From Umezawaea sp049997955 (GTDB taxonomy: Bacteria; Actinomycetota; Actinomycetes; Mycobacteriales; Pseudonocardiaceae): a DNA stretch of 64,000 nt. Of this stretch, positions 41,862 to 51,369 are shown in pieces. The position numbers and the translations under genes were made by a program. The first letter of the stretch is position 1. Every line of letters begins with the position of its first letter. The notes under the pieces were generated by a model, which worked only from the letters and a program-made list of their open reading frames with translations, did not search any database and was not told the origin of the DNA. Location of the stretch: the NCBI GenBank assembly GCA_049997955.1, contig JAEBDY010000003.1, positions 496,001 to 560,000 of the forward strand. Reading direction: 5' to 3'.

Positions 41862-43145
41862 TCAGTCCCTCAGCGGCTTGCCGGAGGTCGTGGAGGTCTC
41901 GGCGGCGGTGACCACGCTGGGGTCGGCCTCCGGGTCCTCGTCGTCCTCGCGACCAGGGGTCTTCAGGTTCCACTTGATGATGACGAAGCGGAACAGGAAG
42001 TAGTAGATCGCCGCGTAGACGAGGCCCATGACGATGAGCAGCCACGGCTTGGTGGCGATGTTCCAGTTCAGGATGAAGTCGATCGCACCCGCGGAGAACG
42101 AGAACCCGTCGTGGATGCCCAGCGCGTTGGCGATGGCCAGCGAGGTGCCGGTCAGGACCGCGTGGATCAGGTACAGCGGCCACGCCACGAACATGAACGC
42201 GAACTCGAGCGGCTCGGTGACACCCGTGATGAACGAGGTCAGCGCGGCGGAGCCCATGATGCCGGCGATGATCTTCTTCTGCGACGGCTTGGCGGTCTGC
42301 CAGATGGCGAACGCGGCGGCGGGCAGGGCGAACATGAAGATCGGGAAGAAGCCGGTCTGGAACGTGCCTGCGGTGGGGTCGCCCGCGAGGAAGCGGGGGA
42401 TGTCACCGGTCTTGCCCTCGTACTCGCCGAACACCTGCCACACGAAGGTGTTCGGGATGTGGTGCAGGCCGAGCGGGATCAGCAGGCGGTTGACCGTGCC
42501 GTAGATGCCCGCGCCGATGATGGTGCTGCCCGCGACCGCGTCGCCGAACCAGGTCAGCCCCTTGTCGAACAGCGGGTACAGCAGGCCGAGCACGACGCCG
42601 ATGACGATCATGACGCCCGCGACCAGGATCGGCACGAAGCGGCGGCCACCGAAGAACGCGAGGTACGGGGGCAGCTTGATGCGGTAGTACCGCTGCCACA
42701 ACGCGGCTGTCACGAGACCGACGATGATGCCGGTCAACACCCGGTAGTCGATCAGTTCCTGCTTCGCCGTGGCCAGTGCGTCGGCCGGGAGCGGGAGCAC
42801 GAACGGCGACATCGCCTTGAACACGCCCTGCACGACGACGAAGCCGACCACGGCCGCCAGAGCGGTCGAGCCGTCACCACGTCGTGCGAAGCCGATCGCC
42901 ACGCCGACCGCGAACAGCAGCGGCAGGTTGGCGAAAACGGCGTCACCGGCTGCGCCGATGACCGCGGCAACCTTGTTCCAGCCGAGACCGTCCTTGCCGA
43001 GCAAGTCGTCCTGGCCGAGTCGCAGTAGCAGACCTGCTGCGGGCAGCGCGGCGATCGGCAGCATCAAGCTGCGACCGAAGCGCTGAAGCGCGGCAAGTCC
43101 CTTGATCTCGCGACCGCCGGTCGCCTGTGGGGCGCTGGCGCTCAT
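41862..43145 (-). CDS. PTS EIIC, N-acetylglucosamine type
   Basis: 427-residue sugar permease of the glucose/GlcNAc EIIC family with about ten membrane segments. Typical sequence: GRSLMLPIAALPAAGLLLRLG at the start, GLHHIPNTFVW, and the sugar-site ITGVTEPLEFAFMF. It lacks fused EIIA/EIIB domains, which are encoded divergently at 44076-44764. ATG start has AGGGAGG upstream and overlaps the repressor stop (ATGA). The DasR operator nearby supports N-acetylglucosamine as substrate, like NagE2 of Streptomyces. Confidence 0.92.
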   Translation of the reverse strand: MSASAPQATGGREIKGLAALQRFGRSLMLPIAALPAAGLLLRLGQDDLLGKDGLGWNKVAAVIGAAGDAVFANLPLLFAVGVAIGFARRGDGSTALAAVVGFVVVQGVFKAMSPFVLPLPADALATAKQELIDYRVLTGIIVGLVTAALWQRYYRIKLPPYLAFFGGRRFVPILVAGVMIVIGVVLGLLYPLFDKGLTWFGDAVAGSTIIGAGIYGTVNRLLIPLGLHHIPNTFVWQVFGEYEGKTGDIPRFLAGDPTAGTFQTGFFPIFMFALPAAAFAIWQTAKPSQKKIIAGIMGSAALTSFITGVTEPLEFAFMFVAWPLYLIHAVLTGTSLAIANALGIHDGFSFSAGAIDFILNWNIATKPWLLIVMGLVYAAIYYFLFRFVIIKWNLKTPGREDDEDPEADPSVVTAAETSTTSGKPLRD

Positions 43146-43921
43146 CGGGTACCTCCCTTGGCGGAGTGCGGTCCGGAACCCGGGACGGTCCGGTCCAATT
43201 GCATCGTCACCTGGTAAAGATCGCCCCGGTACCAGGAAGTCATGTCCTCCACCGGTCTGCCATGCGAACTGGCGACGCGGCGGAAGACGAGGAGCGAGCT
43301 GCCCTTGCGGACGCCGAGCAGCTTCGCGGTCTCGGTGTCGGCGCTCTCGGCCCACACCGTCTGCTTGGCGTGGTCGAGCTGCACGCCGTAGGTGTCCGCG
43401 ATCAACGTGTAGAGCGATGTGGACAGGTCGTGGCGGCGGAGGTCCGGCACGATCCTGGGGTTGTACCAGCCTCGCTCGACGGCCAGCGGAACACCGTCGG
43501 CCCTGCGTAGACGGACCAGTTGGTACGCGCGCTCCCGTGCGGACAGGTCGAGCGCCCTCGCCGCGGCCTCCGGCGGAACCGCCTCGTCGAGGCTGAGCAC
43601 CTCGGTGGCGGGGGTCATGCCGCGCTTGCGCATGTCGTCGGTGAAGGACTCCAGGTAGAGCTGGACGTCCAACCTGCGGCGGGCGGTGAACGTGCCGCGG
43701 CCCTTGGCTCTGGTGAGCAGGCCCTCGGAGACGAGTTGACCGACCGCGGCGCGGACGGTGATGCGCGACACGCGATACTGCTCCGCCAGGTCCCGTTCGG
43801 ACGGGATCGGCGAACCGGGCTGCAGCTCCTGCTCGGCGACTCGCCGCAGGATGTCGCGCAGCTGGGCGTGCTTGGGCTTCGGACCGTCGACGATCCTCGT
43901 CGGAGTCTCCCGTTCGCCCAT
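43142..43921 (-). CDS. DasR-like GntR/HutC-family repressor
   Basis: 259-residue transcription factor. The N-terminal GntR winged helix (IPSERDLAEQYRVSRITVRAAVGQLVSEGLL) is followed by a UTRA effector domain (to ~residue 250). ATG at 43921 is chosen for GGGGAGG 5 bases upstream; a longer frame to 43957 adds 12 residues. It is coupled to EIIC (ATGA). The homologue DasR represses GlcNAc uptake and antibiotic genes and is released by amino-sugar phosphates; a matching operator lies just upstream. Confidence 0.9.
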   Translation of the reverse strand: MGERETPTRIVDGPKPKHAQLRDILRRVAEQELQPGSPIPSERDLAEQYRVSRITVRAAVGQLVSEGLLTRAKGRGTFTARRRLDVQLYLESFTDDMRKRGMTPATEVLSLDEAVPPEAAARALDLSARERAYQLVRLRRADGVPLAVERGWYNPRIVPDLRRHDLSTSLYTLIADTYGVQLDHAKQTVWAESADTETAKLLGVRKGSSLLVFRRVASSHGRPVEDMTSWYRGDLYQVTMQLDRTVPGSGPHSAKGGTR

Positions 43922-43964
43922 GTGCACCTCCCCGCGCTCGCTTGCCGCCGACCTCATTGGTACT

Positions 43965-43982
43965 TTCCGGTCTAGACCAGTT
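43965..43982. promoter_or_regulatory. DasR-responsive element (dre) between divergent PTS genes
   Basis: The palindrome GGTCTAGACC (43969-43978), in the context TTCCGGTCTAGACCAGTT, matches the core of the dre consensus ACTGGTCTAGACCACT. It lies 47 bases upstream of the repressor start and ~98 bases before EIIB, positioned to control both directions. Confidence 0.88.
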
Positions 43983-44075
43983 TGTGCGGGGAGAATGCTC
44001 TCCGTGCGGAGCGGGTGTCAACCGCCGTTACGTGACCGTGGCCAAGCGGTGTCACCAGTCGAGAGAGGACACGAA

Positions 44076-44312
44076 GTGGCTGACGAGAAGGCGGAGAAGA
44101 TCCTCGCTGCGCTCGGCGGGGCGTCCAACATCATCGAGATCGAACCGTGCATCACCCGCCTGCGGTGTGAGCTCGAGGACGGTTCGGTCGTGGACGAAAA
44201 GGCGCTGAAGGCGTTGGGGGCGCACGGGGTCATGCGGCAGGGCAACGTCGTGCAGGTCATCGTCGGGCCCGAGGCGGACACGATCGCCAGCGACATCGAG
44301 GACCTCCTGTGA
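44076..44312 (+). CDS. PTS EIIB, N-acetylglucosamine type
   Basis: 78-residue EIIB domain protein; the phospho-accepting Cys lies in IEPCITRLRCEL, with GVMRQGNVVQVIVGPEAD at the end of the fold. GTG start at 44076 has AGAGGAC upstream. It transfers phosphate from EIIA to the incoming sugar in EIIC and overlaps the EIIA gene (GTGA). Confidence 0.93.
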   Translation: MADEKAEKILAALGGASNIIEIEPCITRLRCELEDGSVVDEKALKALGAHGVMRQGNVVQVIVGPEADTIASDIEDLL

Positions 44313-44764
44313 CCCTCAGCGTGGGCAGTCCGGTCGCGGGCCGGGTCGTCTCGCTGACCGAGGTTCCCGATCCGGTCTTCGCGCAGGCGATGGTCGGACC
44401 GGGCATCGCGGTCGAACCGGACAGGGTCGCCGCCGACGTCGTGTCCCCGGTCGACGGCACGATCGTGACGCTGCACCCGCACGCGTTCGTCGTGGCCACC
44501 GAGAGCGGCGCCGGTGTGCTCGTGCACCTCGGCATCGACACGGTGAAGCGCAAGGGCGAGGGCTTCACCCTGCACGTGGTGAAGGGCGAGACCGTGCGCG
44601 CGGGTCAGCCCATCGTGAGCTGGGACCCCGCGGAGGTCGAGGCGGCCGGGTTCGCGCCCATCTGCCCCGTCGTCGCGCTGGACGCCCCGGCGGACTCCCT
44701 CGGGGACTTCTCCGAGGGGTCCACGGTCGCCGTGGGCGACCAGCTCTTCTCCTGGCAGCGCTGA
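44309..44764 (+). CDS. crr: PTS EIIA, glucose/GlcNAc type
   Basis: 151-residue Crr-type EIIA. Starts SVGSPVAGRVVSL; FAQAMVGPGIAVEP and DGTIVTLHPHAF are family motifs, and the phosphorylated His lies in GVLVHLGIDTVKRKGEGF. It receives phosphate from HPr and gives it to EIIB; relatives also signal to carbon control. GTG start overlaps the EIIB stop. Confidence 0.94.
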   Translation: MTLSVGSPVAGRVVSLTEVPDPVFAQAMVGPGIAVEPDRVAADVVSPVDGTIVTLHPHAFVVATESGAGVLVHLGIDTVKRKGEGFTLHVVKGETVRAGQPIVSWDPAEVEAAGFAPICPVVALDAPADSLGDFSEGSTVAVGDQLFSWQR

Positions 44765-44766
44765 CC

Positions 44767-44817
44767 TCACGCGGGTGCCCTTCGACGCATGTCGCGCATC
44801 GAAGGGCACCCGCGTGA
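44767..44817 (+). terminator. Terminator after the EIIB-EIIA operon
   Basis: A perfect 19-bp stem (44767-44785 with 44799-44817) begins 3 bases after the EIIA stop, with a 13-base loop. Confidence 0.9.
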
Positions 44818-44949
44818 CGTTTTCCGCCCTCCCGTGGGTCGTTCTGGTGAAAGTCCGTCCGAGATTCACCCGTACGGGGCTCTGTGAAAGGTCCGTTCGG
44901 CGGTGTTCGTCCTTGCGCGCCAGGGAGTTCCCGCCGGATCGTCGACCTC

Positions 44950-45519
44950 ATGCACTGGACGGTCTTGGGATTCCTGGCGGGAGCCGCGGGCGCGTGGCTG
45001 CTGAGGCGGCTGCGCCGGGGAGCGGCCGTGCACTGGCTGTGGTGCGCGGGGCCGACCGCGGTCCTCTGGACGGTCGCCGCGCTGCGCCACCCGCCACCGC
45101 ACTGGCTCGCCGTGACGCTGGCGCTCGGCTGGTTCGCCGTGCTGCTCACCGCCACCGACCTGCTCCACCGCCGATTGCCCGACGCGCTCACGCTGCCCGC
45201 GTACCCGGTCGCGGTGGCGCTCCTGCTGCCCGCCGGTCTCGACGTGGGGCTGCGCGCCCTCGTGGGCGGGCTGGTCTTCGGGCTGGCGCACCTGGTCGTC
45301 CGGCTCCTCTCGCCCGGCGCGCTCGGCGGCGGAGACGTGAAGCTCGCCGCGCCGCTGGGAGCGGTGCTCGGGTCGGTCTCGTACGGCGCTCTAGCGCTGG
45401 GTGCGATCCTCTCTTCCGGCCTGTCCCTGTTGATCGGACTCGTGCGTCCGAATGGCGGGATTCCGCATGGGCCGGGTCTTCTGGCCTCGACCTGGCTGCT
45501 CGCGGTGTTCCTACTGTGA
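44950..45519 (+). CDS. Prepilin peptidase (A24 family)
   Basis: 189-residue membrane aspartic protease, short form without the methyltransferase domain. The two catalytic Asp are in LLTATDLLHRRLPD and GGGDVKLAAPLG. About six transmembrane helices. It would cleave type IV pilin-like or competence-like prepilins; none is encoded here. ATG at 44950 is a plausible start, though longer frames reach 44884. Its position before aroC is common in actinobacteria. Confidence 0.88.
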   Translation: MHWTVLGFLAGAAGAWLLRRLRRGAAVHWLWCAGPTAVLWTVAALRHPPPHWLAVTLALGWFAVLLTATDLLHRRLPDALTLPAYPVAVALLLPAGLDVGLRALVGGLVFGLAHLVVRLLSPGALGGGDVKLAAPLGAVLGSVSYGALALGAILSSGLSLLIGLVRPNGGIPHGPGLLASTWLLAVFLL

Positions 45520-45532
45520 AAGGATTCGTTCC

Positions 45533-46728
<1,196 letters not shown>

Positions 46729-46732
<4 letters not shown>

Positions 46733-47232
46733 CCGCACCCGCCTACGTGGTGCTCGGCCCTCCCGGGGCGGGTAAGACGACCATCGGCCAGCTGCTGGCC
46801 GAGCGGCTCGGCCTGCCCTTCCGCGACGTCGACGAGGACATCGTGGCGAGCGCGGGCAAGCCGATCTCGGACATCTTCACCAGCGACGGCGAGCCGGTGT
46901 TCCGGGCGATGGAGGAGCAGGCCGTCGCGGACGGGCTGAAGACGCACGAGGGCGTGCTGGCACTGGGCGGCGGCGCGGTCCTGTCGTCGGCGACCAGGAA
47001 GCTGCTGGCCGGGCACACCGTGGTGTTCCTCAACGTCGGCATGGCCGAGGGCGTCAAGCGCACCGGGCTGTCCAGCGCCCGGCCGCTGCTCACGGGCATC
47101 AACCCGAGGGCGACGTTCAAGGCGCTGCTCGACGCGCGGCTCCCGCTCTACCGGGAGGTCGCGACGATCGAGGTCGTGACCGACCACCTCGAACCGGAGC
47201 AGGTCGTCGACGCCGTGCTCGTCCCGCGCTGA
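46729..47232 (+). CDS. aroK: Shikimate kinase
   Basis: 167-residue kinase phosphorylating shikimate. Walker A GPPGAGKTTIG, shikimate-site DVDEDI and FRAMEE, GGGAVLS, and the lid region RPLLTG. Coupled to aroC (GTGA). The next gene starts 3 bases later and is not part of the pathway. Confidence 0.96.
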
Positions 47233-47235
47233 CCG

Positions 47236-48642
47236 GTGGAGCTGACACGCGCCGCGGTGTTGGCGCACCGCGGCGCGGTGCAGGGCCTGCGCGGCGGCGC
47301 CGAGGTGAGCGGTCTCGGGGTGCTGGCGCTCGGGTTCGTCGACAGCCCTCCGAAGACCGGTGCGGCGGGCCTCGCGGTCCGCGTCGGGCCGGATTTCCTC
47401 CGGTCGGGCGAGGTCGGCCGAGGCCCGGACGGGCCGGATCTCGGCAGGCTGGGGTCCGGCAGACCGGGCTCGGGCGCGCCGGACTTCGGCAGGCCGAAGT
47501 CAGATGGGCCGGATCTCGGCAAGCCGGATCTCGGCAAGCCGGATCTCGACAGGCCGGATCTCGACAGGCCGGAACTGGGCAGGCCGGATCTCGGCAAGCC
47601 CGAACCCGGCAGACCGGAACTCGCGCGGCCGAAGTTCGGCAAGCCCGTCCTCGGTATGCCGAAGGTCGACCGGCCAGGGCTGGACAGGCCGGCGTTCGAC
47701 GGGCCGAGGATGGGCGGGCCGGGGTTCGGTGGGGCGGACCTGGACCGCTTGGACCGGTTGGTCCGCGTGCTCAGCCTGCGGGGTGCGCCGCACCTGCACC
47801 TCGCGGCGGACCTGCCCGCGTTGCGCCGGGAACTGCGGCCGCGCACCCCGCGGCAGCTGGCCGCGTGGATCGGCGGGTTCGACGTGCCGGACCTCGACGG
47901 GCTCGACCCGCTGGTGGAACTGCTGCACCGGGAGTTCCCCGGCGAGCGGGCCACGAAGGGCGAGCTGTCGGCCGCGGTGGGTCCGCACCTGCCGCCGGAC
48001 TGGACGCCGTGGTGCGAACCCTGCGGGGCGCACCACGTGGTGGACGGGCTGTTCCGGCTGGCCACGCTGCTGGCCGGGATCGAGCTGGACCACGTCGGGG
48101 CCAAGCTGGTGTTCCGGAAGCCGTCCGGGCCGGTGCCCGTCGTCGAGCCGGGGGGCGAGCCGACGTTGCTGCGCGCGTACGCCCGGCTGGTCGGTCCGTT
48201 CGCGAAGGCGGACGCGGAGAAGTGGCTCGGCGCGGGTCCGCCGTCCGCGTGGCCCGAGGGGCTGCGGCCGGTGACCGTGGAGGGCAAGGGGCTGCTGGCC
48301 TTGGAGGACGTGACCGACGCGCCACCGCCGCCTGCCTGCCTGCTGCTGTTCCCGCGCGACCCGTACCTGCTCGGCCCGCGGTGGCTGGTGGCGCCGGACG
48401 CGGCGGTGGCCAAACGGGTGTGGCGGCCGGTCGGGAGTCCCGGCGCGCTGGTCGTGCACGGCGTGGTGGTGGGGGACTGGCGGTACACGTTCAGCGGCCG
48501 CACGGTGACGTTCCACGTGCGGGGCTGGAAGGGGATCAAGGGCGAGGCGCGCACGTCGCTTCGCCACCAAACCGAACTGCTGGCCGCGGTGTGGGGTGGG
48601 TCGGCGCTCGAGCCGGACGTGGTCGAATGGTCGTCACCTTGA
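47236..48642 (+). CDS. AlkZ-like winged-helix protein with pentapeptide repeat insert
   Basis: 468-residue protein inserted between aroK and aroB. Residues ~1-60 and ~170-468 resemble the AlkZ/YcaQ family (winged-helix DNA glycosylases for crosslinks, PF06224), for example LLFPRDPYLLGPRWLVAPD and VWRPVGSPGALVVHGVVVGDWRYTFSGRTV near the end. Residues 66-170 are a run of 21 pentads of form [RKG]-P-[DE]-x-[GD]. The usual QxR or QxD catalytic motif was not located. GTG at 47236 follows aroK by 3 bases. Possibly a DNA-binding or repair protein; the repeat may be a linker or surface. Family call is moderate. Confidence 0.7.
   Translation: MELTRAAVLAHRGAVQGLRGGAEVSGLGVLALGFVDSPPKTGAAGLAVRVGPDFLRSGEVGRGPDGPDLGRLGSGRPGSGAPDFGRPKSDGPDLGKPDLGKPDLDRPDLDRPELGRPDLGKPEPGRPELARPKFGKPVLGMPKVDRPGLDRPAFDGPRMGGPGFGGADLDRLDRLVRVLSLRGAPHLHLAADLPALRRELRPRTPRQLAAWIGGFDVPDLDGLDPLVELLHREFPGERATKGELSAAVGPHLPPDWTPWCEPCGAHHVVDGLFRLATLLAGIELDHVGAKLVFRKPSGPVPVVEPGGEPTLLRAYARLVGPFAKADAEKWLGAGPPSAWPEGLRPVTVEGKGLLALEDVTDAPPPPACLLLFPRDPYLLGPRWLVAPDAAVAKRVWRPVGSPGALVVHGVVVGDWRYTFSGRTVTFHVRGWKGIKGEARTSLRHQTELLAAVWGGSALEPDVVEWSSP
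47431..47745 (+). repeat. 15-bp coding minisatellite, 21 units
   Basis: In-frame 15-base units with the core CCGGATCTCGGCAAG, nearly identical in the middle (47506-47595) and more divergent at both ends. The encoded pentads begin GPDLG and pass through KPDLG, KPDLD, RPDLD to GADLD. The length is an exact multiple of 15 (315 bases), so gain or loss of units keeps the frame. Confidence 0.9.
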
Positions 48643-48784
48643 CTTCTCCCCGGTCGCACGGGCCGTCCGGTGGGGGTGGCGCGGAGGTCGGCCTGGCGGC
48701 GGACCCCCGGTCCTCACCCCGCCGCGCGGGAGGTCAAGCCGGGGGAATCCACGGAGGAATCCTGATGAACGAGGGAGCACAGTG

Positions 48785-49891
48785 ATGGGCGAGCCGGTGC
48801 GGATCCGCGTTGCCGCGGAACGACCGTACGACGTGGTGGTGGGCCGCGGCCTGCTCGGCGACGTGGTGGAGGCCGTGAAGGGCATCGCCAAGATCGCGAT
48901 CATCCACCCGCCCACGCTCGTCGAGACCGCCGAGGTGCTGCGCGAGGCGCTCGCCGAGGCAGGCGCCGACGCGCACCGCGTGGAGATCCCGGACGCTGAG
49001 GACGGCAAGGACCTCCCCGTCGCGGGCTTCTGCTGGGACGTGCTCGGCAAGATCGGCCTCAGCCGGTCGGACGCCGTCATCGGGCTCGGCGGGGGAGCGG
49101 TGACCGACCTCGCGGGGTTCGTCGCCTCGACGTGGATGCGCGGCGTGAAGCTGTTCAACGTCCCCACGACGCTGCTCGGCATGGTCGACGCGTCCGTCGG
49201 CGGCAAGACGGGCGTCAACACCACGGCCGGCAAGAACCTGGTCGGCACGTTCTACGAGCCCTCCGCGGTGTTCGCCGACCTCGCGACGCTGGACACGTTG
49301 CCGCGCAACGAACTCGTGGCGGGCATGGCTGAGGTCGTCAAGGGCGGCTTCATCGCCGACCCGGTCATCCTCGACCTGATCGAGGCCGATCCGCAGGCCG
49401 CGCTGGACCCGGCGGGTCCCGTGCTGGAGGAGCTGGTCCGCCGCAAGATCCAGATCAAGGCGGACGTCGTGTCCGCCGACCTCCGCGAGTCGGACCTGCG
49501 CGAGATCCTGAACTACGGCCACACCCTCGGCCACGCCATCGAGCGCCGCGAGCGCTACAAGTGGCGCCACGGCGCGGCGATCAGCGTCGGCCTGGTGTTC
49601 GCCGCCGAACTCGGCAGGCTCGCGGGCCGGTTGGACGACGTGACCGCCGACCGCCACCGGTCCGTGCTGGCCATGCTCGGCCTGCCCACCAGCTACGACC
49701 CGGCCGCGCTGCCGCAGCTGATGGAGGGCATGCGGGTGGACAAGAAGAACCGCGCGGGCGTGCTCCGCTTCGTCGTCCTGGACGGCCTGGCCAAGCCCGG
49801 CAGGCTCGAAGGCCCCGACCCGGCCCTGATCGCCGCGGCCTACTCGGCCGTCGCCGCCGAGCCGACCACGGGCGGGGGCGTGCTCCTGTGA
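48785..49891 (+). CDS. aroB: 3-dehydroquinate synthase
   Basis: 368-residue NAD-dependent enzyme making 3-dehydroquinate from DAHP. Motifs: IGLGGGAVTDLAGFVASTW, VPTTLLGMVDASVGGKTGVN, and the zinc-binding NYGHTLGHAIE. ATG at 48785 with GGGAG 8 bases upstream; an adjacent GTG at 48782 is in frame. About 140 bases of non-coding DNA separate it from the AlkZ-like gene. Overlaps aroQ by GTGA. Confidence 0.97.
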   Translation: MGEPVRIRVAAERPYDVVVGRGLLGDVVEAVKGIAKIAIIHPPTLVETAEVLREALAEAGADAHRVEIPDAEDGKDLPVAGFCWDVLGKIGLSRSDAVIGLGGGAVTDLAGFVASTWMRGVKLFNVPTTLLGMVDASVGGKTGVNTTAGKNLVGTFYEPSAVFADLATLDTLPRNELVAGMAEVVKGGFIADPVILDLIEADPQAALDPAGPVLEELVRRKIQIKADVVSADLRESDLREILNYGHTLGHAIERRERYKWRHGAAISVGLVFAAELGRLAGRLDDVTADRHRSVLAMLGLPTSYDPAALPQLMEGMRVDKKNRAGVLRFVVLDGLAKPGRLEGPDPALIAAAYSAVAAEPTTGGGVLL

Positions 49892-50316
49892 AGGTCCTGG
49901 TCCTCAACGGCCCCAACCTGGGCAGGCTCGGCACCCGCGAACCCGACGTGTACGGCAGCACCACGTACGCCGACCTGGTCGCGCTGTGCGAGGGCACCGG
50001 CCACGAACTCGGCCTGGAGGTCGACGTCCGCCAGACCGACTTCGAGGGCGAGATGCTCGGCTGGCTCCACGAGGCCGCCGACCACCGGTACCCCGTGGTC
50101 CTCAACCCGGCGGCGTGGACGCACTACTCGGTGGCCGTCCGCGACGCCTGCTCCCAGCTCACCGCCCCGCTCGTCGAGGTGCACATCTCGAACGTGCACA
50201 AGCGCGAGGACTTCCGCCAGCACAGCTACATCTCCGCCGTCGCCGAGGGCACCATCCTCGGGCTCGGCGTCCAGGGCTACGCCCTGGCCCTGCGCTGGCT
50301 GGCGGCCAAGGCGTAG
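49888..50316 (+). CDS. aroQ: 3-dehydroquinate dehydratase, type II
   Basis: 142-residue type II dehydroquinase. The active-site loop reads NGPNLGRLGTREPDVYG (catalytic Arg and Tyr), followed by NPAAWTHYSVAVRDA and the His in EVHISNVHKREDFR. GTG start overlaps the aroB stop, so aroB-aroQ are coupled. Type II enzymes are dodecamers. Confidence 0.96.
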   Translation: MKVLVLNGPNLGRLGTREPDVYGSTTYADLVALCEGTGHELGLEVDVRQTDFEGEMLGWLHEAADHRYPVVLNPAAWTHYSVAVRDACSQLTAPLVEVHISNVHKREDFRQHSYISAVAEGTILGLGVQGYALALRWLAAKA

Positions 50317-50337
50317 ACGGTCGCGCGAGACACGGAG

Positions 50338-50428
50338 CAGCCCTCCACCACGTCGAACTCCGGATGCCCGACGTCACCGTGCGGACGTCGCGATCGGCCG
50401 GCCGCTGCTGCGCGAGCCAGGCGTCGAG
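50338..50428 (+). pseudogene. Remnant of a duplicated VOC gene
   Basis: About 90 bases starting 22 bases after aroQ closely resemble the 5' part of the intact VOC gene at 50889 (aligned 50898-50990). Translation gives LHHVELRMPDVT before a one-base loss (CACCGTG against CACCCGTG) and a later two-base gain break the frame. Similarity fades after the GTCGAG at 50423. It is a decayed partial duplication. Confidence 0.75.
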
Positions 50429-50467
50429 GCCGTCGCGGAGGTGTTCGCGGCCCGGAGATGAGCGAGT

Positions 50468-50525
50468 TCGACGGCCTGGTGGCCCGCCCCCGCTCACCGG
50501 CGGGCACGGGCCACCAGGCCGTCGA
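50468..50525. terminator. Long nested hairpin downstream of aroQ
   Basis: Arms 50468-50486 and 50507-50525 pair perfectly over 19 bp (TCGACGGCCTGGTGGCCCG with its complement), and CCCGC/GCGGG pairs again inside. It lies 151 bases after the aroQ stop, just past the VOC remnant, and would terminate either strand. Confidence 0.8.
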
Positions 50526-50563
50526 GCACGCGCGCCGTCATCGAGCCAGGCCCACCGCGCCTG

Positions 50564-50794
50564 TCACAGGGACGACGAAGCAGTCCGACAGCGCGACGGC
50601 CCACCTCTCGGTGGCCCACCTCGAACCCGCCGCCTTTCGGTGTTCTGCCCGCCGGGCGAGTGGATCGTCATCCGGCGGATGACCTTCGCCTGCACCACGG
50701 GTCCGTGGACGGTGCCGGGCATGTTGTTGTTGGTGCCCGCTCCGCCGCTCTCGTCGCCGAACGGCTGGTCCGGCTCGCGTTGTCGTCCATCCAC
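50564..50794 (-). pseudogene. Small frame with HGPVVQA motif, likely remnant of a STAND-type gene
   Basis: A minus-strand frame of 76 residues from GTG 50794 contains NNMPGTVHGPVVQAKVI followed by TIHSPGG. The GTVHGPVVQA-x-x-I motif is known at the N-terminus of many actinobacterial NB-ARC/STAND and related signalling proteins, where it precedes a GDVHFH-like stretch; here that part reads RRMTIHSP. No P-loop follows; the frame ends in a low-complexity Arg/Gly tail. It is more likely a gene relic than a working protein, though a weak ribosome site (GAAGG) is present. Confidence 0.4.
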
Positions 50795-50888
50795 TACCTT
50801 CGTGCCGAACGACCGCGGATCGGTGCGAGGCTGACGGCGCCGGCAACCCGGTGATCTCCCGGATTCCCGCCTGGCCGATCGGACTCCC

Positions 50889-51290
50889 ATGACCCACGGG
50901 GCGCTGCACCACGTTGAACTCTGGGTGCCTGACGTCACCCGTGCGGAAGTCACGATCGGGTGGCTGCTGCGGGAGCTGGGTTGGGTCGAGTACCAGCGGT
51001 GGTCTGCCGGGGTCAGTTGGCGGCTCGGTGCGACCTACGTGGTGGTCGAGCGGTCGCCCGCGATGGAGGCCGGGCCGCACGAACGGAGGCGGCCGGGGCT
51101 CAACCACCTCGCGTTGCACGTCACGGGGTCGGAGGCTGTCGACGCGCTGGTGATCGACGCGGTGGGGCACGGGTGGGCGTTGATGTTCGCGGACCGCCAT
51201 CCGCACGCGGGCGGGCCGGACCACTACGCGGCTTACCTGGAGAACGAGGACGGGTTCGAGGTCGAACTCGTGGCGACTACTGGCGAGTAG
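50889..51290 (+). CDS. VOC-family protein (glyoxalase/bleomycin-resistance fold)
   Basis: 133-residue vicinal oxygen chelate protein. Two beta-alpha-beta-beta-beta modules: LHHVELWVPDVTRAEVTIGWLL and LNHLALHVTGSEAVDALV, closing with YAAYLENEDGFEVELV; the metal-type His and Glu are present in HHVEL and FEVEL. Could be a lyase, dioxygenase or drug-binding protein. ATG at 50889. A decayed copy of its 5' end lies 560 bases upstream. Confidence 0.85.
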   Translation: MTHGALHHVELWVPDVTRAEVTIGWLLRELGWVEYQRWSAGVSWRLGATYVVVERSPAMEAGPHERRRPGLNHLALHVTGSEAVDALVIDAVGHGWALMFADRHPHAGGPDHYAAYLENEDGFEVELVATTGE

Positions 51291-51369
51291 TCGCCTGGAT
51301 GGGTGAGTTGATCTTCTACACTGGGTGGCGATTCGCTGAGGGGTCAACCAAGTGGAGGAACGCTCCCGC

